Made by a program: the position numbers and the translations under genes. A stretch of 7,577 nucleotides of DNA from Pseudomonadota bacterium. Its GTDB lineage: Bacteria; Pseudomonadota; Gammaproteobacteria; Burkholderiales; Burkholderiaceae. The notes beneath the pieces were generated by a model. The model was not told where the DNA came from, searched no databases, and saw only the letters and a program-made list of their open reading frames with translations. Numbering within the stretch: position 1 is the first letter of the stretch; every line of letters begins with the position of its first letter. Of this stretch, positions 1 through 7,577 are shown in pieces. The stretch lies in assembly GCA_963205525.1 (NCBI GenBank), contig CAUJJP010000165.1:1-7577 (forward strand). The letters are read 5' to 3'.

Positions 1-9
1 GCCACCTGA
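1..9 (+). CDS. possible last codons of the upstream gene (nusA expected)
   Basis: Reading frame 1 gives two codons and a TGA at positions 7-9. In Burkholderiales the gene directly before infB is normally nusA, so this TGA could be the end of nusA. Three codons cannot identify a protein. A second frame stays open up to a TAA at 65-67, immediately before the infB start, and could be the real end instead. The assignment rests only on conserved gene order. Confidence 0.25.
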   Translation, partial: AT

Positions 10-52
10 GCACCACGCCCCCGCAGCAAGAACGTCGCCGCCCGCAGCACCG

Positions 53-57
53 AAGGA
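53..57 (+). promoter_or_regulatory. Shine-Dalgarno site of infB
   Basis: AAGGA lies 10 bases before the ATG at 68. It is the best ribosome-binding match near this start and supports 68 as the start codon. The bases between it and the ATG are AT-rich, which should keep the start accessible in otherwise very GC-rich RNA. No promoter is visible in the short leader, in keeping with infB being transcribed from upstream in the operon. Confidence 0.6.
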
Positions 58-67
58 ACACAGTTAA

Positions 68-2944
68 ATGGCCGTCACCACCGTTGCCCAGTTCGCCGAG
101 CAGCTCAAGCGCCCGACCGCCGCGCTGATCGAGCAGTTGGCGTCGGCGGGCGTGTCCAAGACCTCGCCCGACGACGCACTCACCGACGCCGACAAGGAAC
201 GCCTGCTGGAGTTTCTGCGCAGTTCGCACGGCAGCGCCGCCGGCGCCGAGCGCAAGAAGATCACCATCACGCGCAAGTCGACGACCGAGATCAAGCAGGC
301 CGATTCGTCGGGCAAGGCGCGCACGATCCAGGTCGAGGTGCGCAAGAAGCGCGTGTTCGTCAAGCGCGACGATGCCCAGCCCGGCGAGGACGCGGCGGCC
401 GAGGCCGCTGCCGCCGAGCTCGAGCTGCAGCGCCGCGAGGCCGAGGCCAAGGCGCACGCTGACGAGCTGCGCCGGCAGGAAGAGGCGCTGGCCGAGCAGC
501 GCCGCCAGCGCGAGGAAGCCGAGCGCCTGGCACGCGAGAAGGCCGAGGCCGAGGCGCGCGCCGCCGCCGAAGCGAAGGCAGAGGCCGAGGCCCGGGCCGC
601 CGCAGAGGCGGAAGCCGCACGTGCCCTGGCCAAGGCCAGCGAGCGCGCGCAGGCGCCGGCCGCCGCGCAGCCGGCGACGCCGGCCGCCCAGGCTGCGGCG
701 CCGGCCACACCGGCAGCCGCGCCCGCCGAACCCGCCGCCGAGCCTGCCAAGCCGGCCCTGCGCCGCGTCGTGAAGGCCGACGTGGTGTCCGAGGACGCGC
801 AGCGCCAGGCCGACCTGGAGAAGCGCCGCAAGGCCGCCGAGGCCGAGGCGGCCGCGATCCGCGCCATGATGTCGCAGCCGCGCAAGGTGCTGGTCGCGAA
901 GAAGCCCGAAGAGCCCAAGCCCGCCGAAGCGGCGATCAAGGGCACCATCCACAAGCCCAAGGCGGCCCCCGGCGCCACCACCGCCGCCGCCAAGCCGGGC
1001 GACAAGAAACAGGTCAAGTCCGAGAAGCTCAGCTCGAGCTGGGCCGACGACGCGGCCAAGAAGCGCGCCCTCAAGACGCGCGGCGACAGCGGCGGCGCGC
1101 GCGCCGGCTGGCGTTCGCCGCGCGGCGGCGCGGGCCGCCGTGGCGACGAACGCGGCAGCAGCTTCACCCCGCCGGCCGACTTCGTGGCGCAGGAAGTGCA
1201 CGTGCCGGAGACGATCTCGGTCGCCGACCTCGCGCACAAGATGAGCGTCAAGGCCAGCGAGGTCATCAAGCAGATGATGAAGCTCGGCCAGATGGTCACC
1301 ATCAACCAGCAGCTCGACCAGGAGACGGCGATGATCGTCGTCGAGGAGATGGGTCACAAGGCGCTGGCGGCCAAGCTCGACGACCCGGAGGCCTTCACCG
1401 AGGAAGAGACCGCGGCGCACGAGGCCGCCGAGGCGCTGCCGCGCGCGCCGGTGGTCACCGTGATGGGCCACGTCGACCACGGCAAGACCTCGCTGCTGGA
1501 CCGCATCCGCAGCTCGCGTGTCGCCCCCGGCGAGGCCGGCGGCATCACCCAGCACATCGGCGCCTACCACGTCGAGACGCCGCGGGGCACCATCACCTTC
1601 CTCGACACCCCGGGCCACGAGGCCTTCACCGCGATGCGCGCGCGCGGCGCCGCCGCCACCGACATCGTGATCCTGGTGGTGGCCGCCGATGACGGCGTGA
1701 TGCCGCAGACCAAGGAAGCGATCCACCACGCCAAGGCGGCCGGCGTGCCCATCGTGGTGGCGATGAACAAGATCGACAAGCCCGAGTCCAACCTCGAGCG
1801 TCTGAAGAGCGAGCTGGTCGCCGAGCAGGTCGTGCCGGAGGACTTCGGCGGCGACTCGCCCTTCGTCGGCGTCTCGGCCAAGACCGGACAGGGCATAGAC
1901 GAGCTGCTGGAGCAGGTGCTGCTGCAGGCCGAGGTGCTGGAGCTCAGCGCGCCGGTGGATGCGTCCGCCAAGGGCCTGGTGATCGAGGCGCGGCTGGACA
2001 AGGGGCGCGGCCCGGTGGCCACCGTGCTGGTGCAAAGCGGCACCCTGAACAAGGGCGACATCGTGCTTGCCGGCAGCAGCTTCGGCCGCGTGCGGGCGAT
2101 GATCGACGAGGACGGCCAGACCACTGAGGCGGCGGGCCCCTCGATCCCGGTCGAGATCCAGGGCCTGACCGAGGTGCCGGCCGCCGGCGACAGCTTCATG
2201 GTGCTGTCCGACGAACGCCGCGCGCGCGAGATCGCCACCTTCCGCCAGGGCAAGTACCGCGACGTCAAGCTCGCGCGCCAGCAAGCGGCCAAGCTGGAGA
2301 ACATGTTCGACAGCATGGGCGAGGGCCAGGCGCAGACCCTGGCGCTGATCGTCAAGGCCGACGTCCAGGGTTCGCAGGAAGCGCTCGCGCAAAGCCTGGT
2401 CAAGCTCAGCACGCCCGAGGTCAAGGTGCAGATCGTGCACGCTGCGGTGGGCGGCATCAGCGAGAGCGACGTCAACCTTGCGATCGCGTCCAAGGCCGTC
2501 ATCATCGGCTTCAACACCCGGGCCGACACCGGCGCGCGCAAGCTCGCCGAGGGCAACGGCGTCGACATCCGCTACTACAACATCATCTACGACGCGGTGG
2601 ACGACGTGAAGGCGGCGATGGTCGGCATGCTCGCACCCGAGCAGCGCGAGGAAATCATCGGCATGGCCGAGATCCGCACCGTGTTCGTCGCCAGCAAGAT
2701 CGGCACCGTTGCCGGCTGCATGATCACCGCCGGCCTGGCGCGGCGCGACGCTCGCTTCCGCCTGCTGCGCGACAACGTGGTCATCTACACCGGTGAGCTC
2801 GATTCGCTCAAGCGCTTCAAGGACGACGTGCGCGAGGTCAAGGAGGGCTTCGAGTGCGGCGTCAAGCTGAAGAACTACAACGACATCAAGGAAGGCGACC
2901 AGCTCGAGTTCTTCGAGATCAAGGAGGTTGCGCGCACGCTGTGA
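68..2944 (+). CDS. infB: translation initiation factor IF-2
   Basis: This cytosolic GTPase places initiator fMet-tRNA in the P site of the 30S subunit and promotes 50S joining. The 958-residue protein starts with an IF2_N domain (about 1-50). A long Ala/Glu/Arg/Lys-rich linker follows (about 115-350), changing from coiled-coil-like to Pro/Ala-rich and then to a Gly/Arg-rich basic patch. A second IF2_N domain covers about 376-432. The G domain shows all the motifs: GHVDHGKT at 467-474, [10 protein letters not shown] as switch I, DTPGH at 513-517, NKID at 567-570 and SAK at 603-605. The beta-barrel domain II and the C-terminal tRNA-binding domains follow to an intact end. The length fits the long IF2 form of betaproteobacteria. 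The start at 68 has an AAGGA site 10 bases upstream. It is followed after 68 bases by rbfA, as in the rimP-nusA-infB operon. The identity is secure from the motifs. Confidence 0.98.
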   Translation: MAVTTVAQFAEQLKRPTAALIEQLASAGVSKTSPDDALTDADKERLLEFLRSSHGSAAGAERKKITITRKSTTEIKQADSSGKARTIQVEVRKKRVFVKRDDAQPGEDAAAEAAAAELELQRREAEAKAHADELRRQEEALAEQRRQREEAERLAREKAEAEARAAAEAKAEAEARAAAEAEAARALAKASERAQAPAAAQPATPAAQAAAPATPAAAPAEPAAEPAKPALRRVVKADVVSEDAQRQADLEKRRKAAEAEAAAIRAMMSQPRKVLVAKKPEEPKPAEAAIKGTIHKPKAAPGATTAAAKPGDKKQVKSEKLSSSWADDAAKKRALKTRGDSGGARAGWRSPRGGAGRRGDERGSSFTPPADFVAQEVHVPETISVADLAHKMSVKASEVIKQMMKLGQMVTINQQLDQETAMIVVEEMGHKALAAKLDDPEAFTEEETAAHEAAEALPRAPVVTVMGHVDHGKTSLLDRIRSSRVAPGEAGGITQHIGAYHVETPRGTITFLDTPGHEAFTAMRARGAAATDIVILVVAADDGVMPQTKEAIHHAKAAGVPIVVAMNKIDKPESNLERLKSELVAEQVVPEDFGGDSPFVGVSAKTGQGIDELLEQVLLQAEVLELSAPVDASAKGLVIEARLDKGRGPVATVLVQSGTLNKGDIVLAGSSFGRVRAMIDEDGQTTEAAGPSIPVEIQGLTEVPAAGDSFMVLSDERRAREIATFRQGKYRDVKLARQQAAKLENMFDSMGEGQAQTLALIVKADVQGSQEALAQSLVKLSTPEVKVQIVHAAVGGISESDVNLAIASKAVIIGFNTRADTGARKLAEGNGVDIRYYNIIYDAVDDVKAAMVGMLAPEQREEIIGMAEIRTVFVASKIGTVAGCMITAGLARRDARFRLLRDNVVIYTGELDSLKRFKDDVREVKEGFECGVKLKNYNDIKEGDQLEFFEIKEVARTL

Positions 2945-2965
2945 GGCGGGCGCCGACCACACGGC

Positions 2966-2992
2966 CAGAGCCCCGCCCCCGGCGGGGCTCTG
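2966..2992 (+). terminator. strong hairpin between infB and rbfA (terminator- or attenuator-like)
   Basis: A perfect 12-bp inverted repeat (CAGAGCCCCGCC at 2966-2977 and its complement at 2981-2992) encloses a CCC loop. It is followed by TGTTTG, which is only a weak T tract. It starts 21 bases after the infB stop and ends 8 bases before the GGAG ribosome-binding site of rbfA. The stem is as strong as an intrinsic terminator, but the poor U tract and its position inside a conserved operon suggest partial termination, a 3'-end stabiliser or a processing signal. Which of these applies is inference. Confidence 0.6.
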
Positions 2993-3000
2993 TGTTTGCA

Positions 3001-3004
3001 GGAG
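3001..3004 (+). promoter_or_regulatory. Shine-Dalgarno site of rbfA
   Basis: GGAG lies 8 bases before the ATG at 3013. It decides the start of rbfA: the same frame is open further upstream to 2854, inside infB, but that extension is unlike RbfA and has no such site. Confidence 0.65.
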
Positions 3005-3012
3005 CAGCAGCG

Positions 3013-3375
3013 ATGCGACACAAGCGTTCCACCCCCAACCGCGGTTTTCGCGTCGCCGACCAGATCCAGCGCGACCTGGCGGAGCTGATCCGCGAGCTCA
3101 AGGATCCGCGCGTCGGCCTGGTCACGCTCAATGCGGTCGAGGTCTCGCCCGACTACGCCCACGCCAAGGTCTTCTTCTCGCAGATGCTGGGCGACAACGC
3201 CGCCTGCACCGAAGCCCTGAACGAGGCCGCCGGCTGGCTGCGCAACGGCTTGTTCAAGCGCCTGGCCATCCACACCGTGCCGACCCTGCACTTCGTCTAC
3301 GACCAGACCACCGAGCGCGCCGCCGACATCAGTGCGCTGATCGCGCGCGCAAACGCCGACCGCGCCAAGGAATGA
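3013..3375 (+). CDS. rbfA: 30S ribosome-binding factor RbfA
   Basis: RbfA is a small KH-fold protein that binds the 30S subunit near the 5' end of 16S rRNA. It acts in late small-subunit maturation and cold adaptation. The 120-residue product is of normal family size. It shows the usual opening (basic N-terminus, then [13 protein letters not shown] around 14-26), DPRVG at 31-35, a conserved [13 protein letters not shown] strand and the C-terminal [14 protein letters not shown] segment that ends the KH fold. The ATG at 3013 is chosen over an upstream in-frame start because it has GGAG 8 bases before it and gives the standard N-terminus. It lies between infB and truB, its usual place. A strong hairpin sits directly upstream and could tune its expression relative to infB. 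Nothing looks truncated. Confidence 0.96.
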   Translation: MRHKRSTPNRGFRVADQIQRDLAELIRELKDPRVGLVTLNAVEVSPDYAHAKVFFSQMLGDNAACTEALNEAAGWLRNGLFKRLAIHTVPTLHFVYDQTTERAADISALIARANADRAKE

Positions 3376-3380
3376 CCCCC

Positions 3381-3410
3381 TGCGCTGCGCGCCACCGGCG
3401 CGCTGCCGCA
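3381..3410 (+). promoter_or_regulatory. hairpin between rbfA and truB
   Basis: GCGCGCC (3387-3393) and GGCGCGC (3397-3403) form a perfect 7-bp stem with an ACC loop. TGCG (3381-3384) and CGCA (3407-3410) can extend it across a small internal loop. It occupies most of the 49-base gap and ends 14 bases before the truB ATG. No T tract follows, so it does not look like an intrinsic terminator. It may affect truB translation, which has no clear Shine-Dalgarno site. This role is inferred. Confidence 0.45.
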
Positions 3411-3424
3411 GTGCCCACCGCCCC

Positions 3425-4359
3425 ATGAAGTCCGTTCCCGAACGCCCCCCGCGCCGGCCCCTGCACGGCGTGCTGCTGCTGGACAAGCCGCGTGGCTGGA
3501 CCAGCCAGGACGCGCTGGCGAAGGCGCGCGGCCTGCTGGGTGCGCTCAAGGCCGGCCACACCGGCACCCTGGACCCGCTGGCCACCGGGCTGCTGCCGCT
3601 GTGCTTTGGCGCCGCCACCAAGTTCAGCCAGGTCAGCCTGGACGCCGACAAGCGCTACACCGCCACCCTCAGGCTGGGCCAGCGCAGCAGCACCCTGGAC
3701 GGCGAGGGCGTGATCAGCGAGGGCAGGGCGCCCGACTTCGACCGTGGCGCGCTGGAGGCGGCGTGCGCCGCGCTGACGGGCGAGATCTCGCAGCTGCCGC
3801 CCATGCACTCGGCGCTGAAGAAGGACGGCCGCGCCCTGTACGAGTACGCGCGCGCCGGCGTCGAGGTCGAGCGCGCACCGCGCCAGGTGCGCATCCACCG
3901 GCTGGCCATCCTGCGCTGGCAGGGCGACGAGCTGGAGCTCGACGTCGCGTGCAGCAAGGGCACCTACATCCGCAGCCTGGCGGCCGACCTCGGCGAGCGC
4001 CTGGGCTGCGGCGCCTGGCTGCAGGCGCTGCGTCGCACCGGCGCCGGCACGCTGAAGGTGGAGGATGCGATCGGCATCGAGGCCCTGGCCGCGCTGCCGC
4101 TGGAGCAGCGGCTGCAGCGCCTGCTGGCGCCGGACGTGCTGCTCTCGCAGTGGCCGGCGCTGCGGCTCAGCCACGAGGAGGCGGGCCGCTTCCTCAGCGG
4201 CCTGCGCCGCCGTGTCACCGAGCCGGACCGCCCGCAGCTGCGCGTGTACGGACCACAACCCCAGGCCTTCCTCGGCAGCGCCCACGTGCGCGCCGGTGAA
4301 CTGATCGCCGACCGGCTGCTGAGCCCGCCGGAAGTGCAAGCTCTTCTCCAGGCAAACCC

Positions 4360-4363
<4 letters not shown>
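3425..4363 (+). CDS. truB: tRNA pseudouridine(55) synthase TruB
   Basis: TruB isomerises U55 to pseudouridine in the T loop of nearly all elongator tRNAs and also acts as a tRNA folding chaperone in the cytosol. The 312-residue protein has the TruB N-terminal signature [14 protein letters not shown] (14-27). The catalytic motif [12 protein letters not shown] follows, with the nucleophile Asp50. Next come the conserved KRY segment with Tyr78, the [16 protein letters not shown] substrate-binding stretch, and [11 protein letters not shown] (176-185) with its conserved Arg183. The last 70 or so residues ([14 protein letters not shown] onward) match the proteobacterial TruB C-terminal PUA-like domain. 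Length is normal and no key residue is missing. The ATG at 3425 has no good ribosome-binding site and follows a hairpin. The 3' end overlaps typA by four bases (ATGA). Confidence 0.97.
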
Positions 4364-6191
<1,828 letters not shown>

Positions 6192-6204
<13 letters not shown>

Positions 6205-6236
6205 GCGGCGTGAGCGGCGTGAGCGGCATAAGCGGG
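6192..6236 (+). repeat. 9-bp tandem repeat (GTGAGCGGC) across the typA stop
   Basis: Three exact copies of GTGAGCGGC lie at 6201-6227. They are flanked by two degenerate copies, CGAAGCGGC (6192-6200) and ATAAGCGGG (6228-6236). The typA stop TGA lies in the first exact copy. Such an array can gain or lose units by replication slippage. Because each unit carries a TGA in the typA frame, unit changes downstream of the first would not alter the protein. Confidence 0.8.
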
Positions 6237-6252
6237 GTCTACGTGCATGGCC

Positions 6253-6285
6253 CGAGCGGCCGCCGGTCGAGCCGGCGGCCGTTCG
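6253..6285 (+). terminator. strong hairpin downstream of typA, before the transporter
   Basis: GGCCGCCGG (6258-6266) and CCGGCGGCC (6272-6280) form a perfect 9-bp stem around a TCGAG loop. Pairing extends outward to 6253/6285 with one G-U pair, for 14 pairs in total. No T tract follows, so intrinsic termination is doubtful. It may mark the 3' end of the translation operon mRNA or influence initiation of the next gene, whose possible GTG starts at 6290 and 6302 lie immediately downstream. Confidence 0.45.
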
Positions 6286-6301
6286 CCGTGTGGGGCAAAC
6301 G

Positions 6302-7183
6302 GTGACGCACGGCCGCGCCGTCGCCCTGATGGTGCTCACCACCTTGCTGTGGAGCATCGCCGGCGTCGTCTCGCGGCACCTGCAGGCGGCGCAGGGCATA
6401 GAGCTGACCTTCTGGCGCAGCGCGAGCAACGCGGTCTCGCTCTTCGTCCTGCTCGGCTGGCTGCGCGGACCCGGCCCGCTGTGGCAATCCCTGCGCCACG
6501 CCAGTCGCACCCTGTGGCTCTCGGGCCTGTGCTGGTGCGTGATGTTCACCGCCTTCATGCTCGCCATCACCCTGACCACGGTGGCCAACGTGCTGGTGAC
6601 GATGGCGGTGGCACCGCTGCTCACCGCGGTCCTGGCCTGGGCCCTGCTGGGCCACCGGCTGCCGCTGCGCACCTGGTGCGCGATCGCCGCCGCCGGCGCC
6701 GGCATCGCCTGGATGTACGCCGGTGAGCTGCGCGGCGGCGACGGCCGGCACTGGGCCGGCGTGGCGGTGGGATTCTGCGTGCCGGTGGCGGCGGCGCTGA
6801 ACTGGACCCTGCTGCAGCGCGACCGCGCACAGGCCGGGACCGACTACATGCCTGCGGTGCTGATCGGCGCCGTGCTGTCGGCGCTGCTGGCGCTGCTGCC
6901 CGCGCTGCCGCTGCAGGCCACGCCGCGCGACATCGCCATGCTGTCCATGCTGGGCCTGGTCCAGCTCGCCATTCCCTGCCTGCTGGCGGTGGCGGTGGCG
7001 CGCGTCCTCGCCGCCCCGGAACTCGCCCTGCTCGGCCTGCTGGAGGTCATCTTCGGCGTCCTGTGGACCTGGCTGGGCGCCGGCGAGCAGCCCTCGCCCG
7101 CCGTCCTGACCGGCGGCCTGACGGTGCTCACCGCCCTGGTGGTCAACGAGCTGCTGGGCCTGCGCTCGCGCCGACTGCGCTGA
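6302..7183 (+). CDS. EamA/DMT-family inner-membrane transporter
   Basis: The product is a 293-residue, strongly hydrophobic protein with about ten predicted membrane helices. It fits the drug/metabolite transporter superfamily as two tandem EamA domains. The first opens with the typical LLWSIAGVVSRHL helix and the TFWRS motif, and ends in the ANVLVTMAVAPLLTAVLAW helix and GHRLP loop. The second contains the characteristic AAPELALLGLLEVIFGVLWT segment and GEQPSPAVLTGG. The substrate cannot be told from sequence; relatives export amino acids, nucleosides or other metabolites. The start is uncertain. GTG at 6302 has GGGG six bases upstream and is preferred. GTG at 6290 would add four residues (MGQT) without a ribosome-binding site. 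It follows typA by 97 bases on the same strand, and nothing in the sequence ties it to translation. The C-terminus is short and basic, with an intact stop at 7181-7183. Confidence 0.88.
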   Translation: MTHGRAVALMVLTTLLWSIAGVVSRHLQAAQGIELTFWRSASNAVSLFVLLGWLRGPGPLWQSLRHASRTLWLSGLCWCVMFTAFMLAITLTTVANVLVTMAVAPLLTAVLAWALLGHRLPLRTWCAIAAAGAGIAWMYAGELRGGDGRHWAGVAVGFCVPVAAALNWTLLQRDRAQAGTDYMPAVLIGAVLSALLALLPALPLQATPRDIAMLSMLGLVQLAIPCLLAVAVARVLAAPELALLGLLEVIFGVLWTWLGAGEQPSPAVLTGGLTVLTALVVNELLGLRSRRLR

Positions 7184-7198
7184 AGCCCCAGGCCTCGG

Positions 7199-7225
7199 CC
7201 GGCTTCCGGCTTCCGGCTTCCGGCT
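7199..7225 (+). repeat. 7-bp tandem repeat (CCGGCTT), nearly four copies
   Basis: CCGGCTT occurs three times exactly at 7199-7219 and a fourth time with the last base changed (7220-7226, CCGGCTC). It starts 16 bases after the transporter stop. GAAGCC at 7182-7187, overlapping that stop, can pair with any GGCTTC in the array, which gives alternative hairpins. There is no T tract, so a terminator is only a possibility. Confidence 0.75.
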
Positions 7226-7375
7226 CAGGGTCTGGCGGCGCGGCCGCCGATGCATGCCCCGGCGCGCGGCGGCAATACCGCGCTGCGGTGCCGTCACGTC
7301 TTCAATGGCTCAAGAAACTTCTCTGTGAGCGTCCGGGTTCTGCGGTCCAGATCCTGGCACACTCATCCGCCGAAT

Positions 7376-7391
7376 TTTGGGTTGTCCCAAA
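7376..7391. repeat. perfect inverted repeat TTTGGG-N4-CCCAAA
   Basis: Two exact 6-bp arms (7376-7381 and 7386-7391) are separated by TTGT. The form suits a small operator for a dimeric regulator or a short hairpin. No T tract follows, so a terminator is unlikely. No family consensus that I know matches it with confidence. Confidence 0.4.
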
Positions 7392-7542
7392 CCGGCAGGA
7401 TGCCCGTTCCGGCCGAGGAAGTTGGGGGGGATCACGATCAATCCACCGAACTTAGCCAGCAACTGCTAAAATCTATCTCGTAAGTTATTGATTTGATTGG
7501 TGAAATTACTCTTGACGAGGTCGAACTTGAAGGCGACCTGAA

Positions 7543-7562
7543 TACTGTACATTCATCCAGTC
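7543..7562. promoter_or_regulatory. candidate LexA (SOS) operator
   Basis: TACTGTACATTCATCCAGTC matches the gammaproteobacterial LexA consensus TACTGTATATATATACAGTA at 15 of 20 positions by my alignment. It has an intact CTGT left half and CCAG in place of ACAG on the right, with the correct 8-base spacing. The outer bases ACTG...CAGT are perfectly symmetrical. The surrounding low-GC, gene-free DNA is a sensible place for a promoter. A regulated gene would have to begin after 7577, or lie leftward where I see none. It is a single site without a clear -35/-10 pair, so it remains a candidate. Confidence 0.45.
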
Positions 7563-7577
7563 TTTGTTTCTCGATTT

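Larger units (their letters stand above)
7184..7577. other. gene-poor right end with falling GC content
   Basis: I see no gene I can support here. The first 120 bases are as GC-rich as the genes and hold the heptamer repeat and small GC hairpins such as GGCGGC/GCCGCC at 7234-7248. From about 7310 the GC content falls, and in 7441-7577 I count 54 G or C in 137 bases (about 39%). Open frames at 7063-7455 and 7250-7483 on the + strand lack ribosome-binding sites, resemble no family I know and have no coherent codon use. The region also holds an inverted repeat at 7376-7391, a run of seven G at 7424-7430 and a LexA-like site at 7543-7562. It may be the upstream region of a gene beyond the edge, or the border of an acquired segment. 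Confidence 0.6.

Noticed and set aside
866..871. Internal start for a shorter IF2 isoform at the ATGATG around residue 267
   Set aside because: Internal IF2 starts are known in Escherichia coli, but there is no Shine-Dalgarno match before these codons and nothing else to support it.
64..1305. Long - strand open frame of 413 residues opposite infB
   Set aside because: It mirrors the Ala/Glu-rich codons of infB, giving Ala/Ser/Arg-rich low-complexity protein. In very GC-rich genes antisense frames often stay open. No family resemblance and no ribosome-binding site.
1564..2568. - strand open frame of 334 residues opposite the IF2 G domain and domain II
   Set aside because: It is Ser/Thr/Ala-rich shadow sequence opposite a conserved protein, with no motif of its own.
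6247..6726. + strand ATG frame of 159 residues starting before the transporter
   Set aside because: It is a different frame from the transporter, Arg/Ala-rich and without domain or ribosome-binding site. The transporter frame clearly carries the membrane helices.
7250..7483. Possible 77-residue hypothetical protein in the right-hand tail
   Set aside because: There is no ribosome-binding site before the ATG, no family resemblance and no codon pattern. The frame is merely the continuation of the transporter frame after its stop.
7512..7553. Sigma-70 promoter using TTGACG (7512-7517) or TTGAAG (7527-7532) near the LexA-like site
   Set aside because: TTGACG has no -10 hexamer at 16-18 bases. 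TTGAAG pairs with TACATT (7548-7553) only at a 15-base spacing. Neither is convincing.

Overview
The window comes from a high-GC bacterium, most likely a betaproteobacterium of the order Burkholderiales (Comamonadaceae/Rubrivivax-Leptothrix type). The evidence is the gene order infB-rbfA-truB-typA, the IF2 N-terminal segment with its [21 protein letters not shown] stretch, and coding DNA of roughly 70% GC with strong G/C at third codon positions. The genus assignment is inference from protein recall, not a search.

Positions 1-7183 hold five complete genes, all on the + strand. They are translation initiation factor IF2 (infB, 68-2944), 30S maturation factor RbfA (rbfA, 3013-3375), tRNA pseudouridine-55 synthase (truB, 3425-4363), the ribosome-associated GTPase TypA/BipA (typA, 4360-6204) and a ten-helix EamA/DMT-family membrane transporter (about 6302-7183). 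The first four are the distal part of the classical rimP-nusA-infB operon. They couple initiation (IF2), small-subunit maturation (RbfA), tRNA T-loop modification (TruB) and stress- or cold-dependent ribosome assembly (TypA). truB and typA overlap by ATGA. The other three gaps (infB/rbfA, rbfA/truB, typA/transporter) each hold one strong, nearly perfect GC-rich hairpin. The transporter is co-directional but functionally unrelated and may simply be a neighbour.

Positions 7184-7577 contain no gene I can support. This stretch starts with a 7-bp tandem repeat. Its composition then falls to about 39% GC over the last 137 bases (my count). It carries a small perfect inverted repeat (TTTGGG-N4-CCCAAA) and, at 7543-7562, a good match to the LexA (SOS) operator. 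This suggests that an SOS-controlled and possibly horizontally acquired gene begins just beyond the right edge. I found no RNA gene, CRISPR array, insertion sequence or clearly novel system. The core of the window is ordinary housekeeping sequence, and the tail is where the unexplained signal lies.
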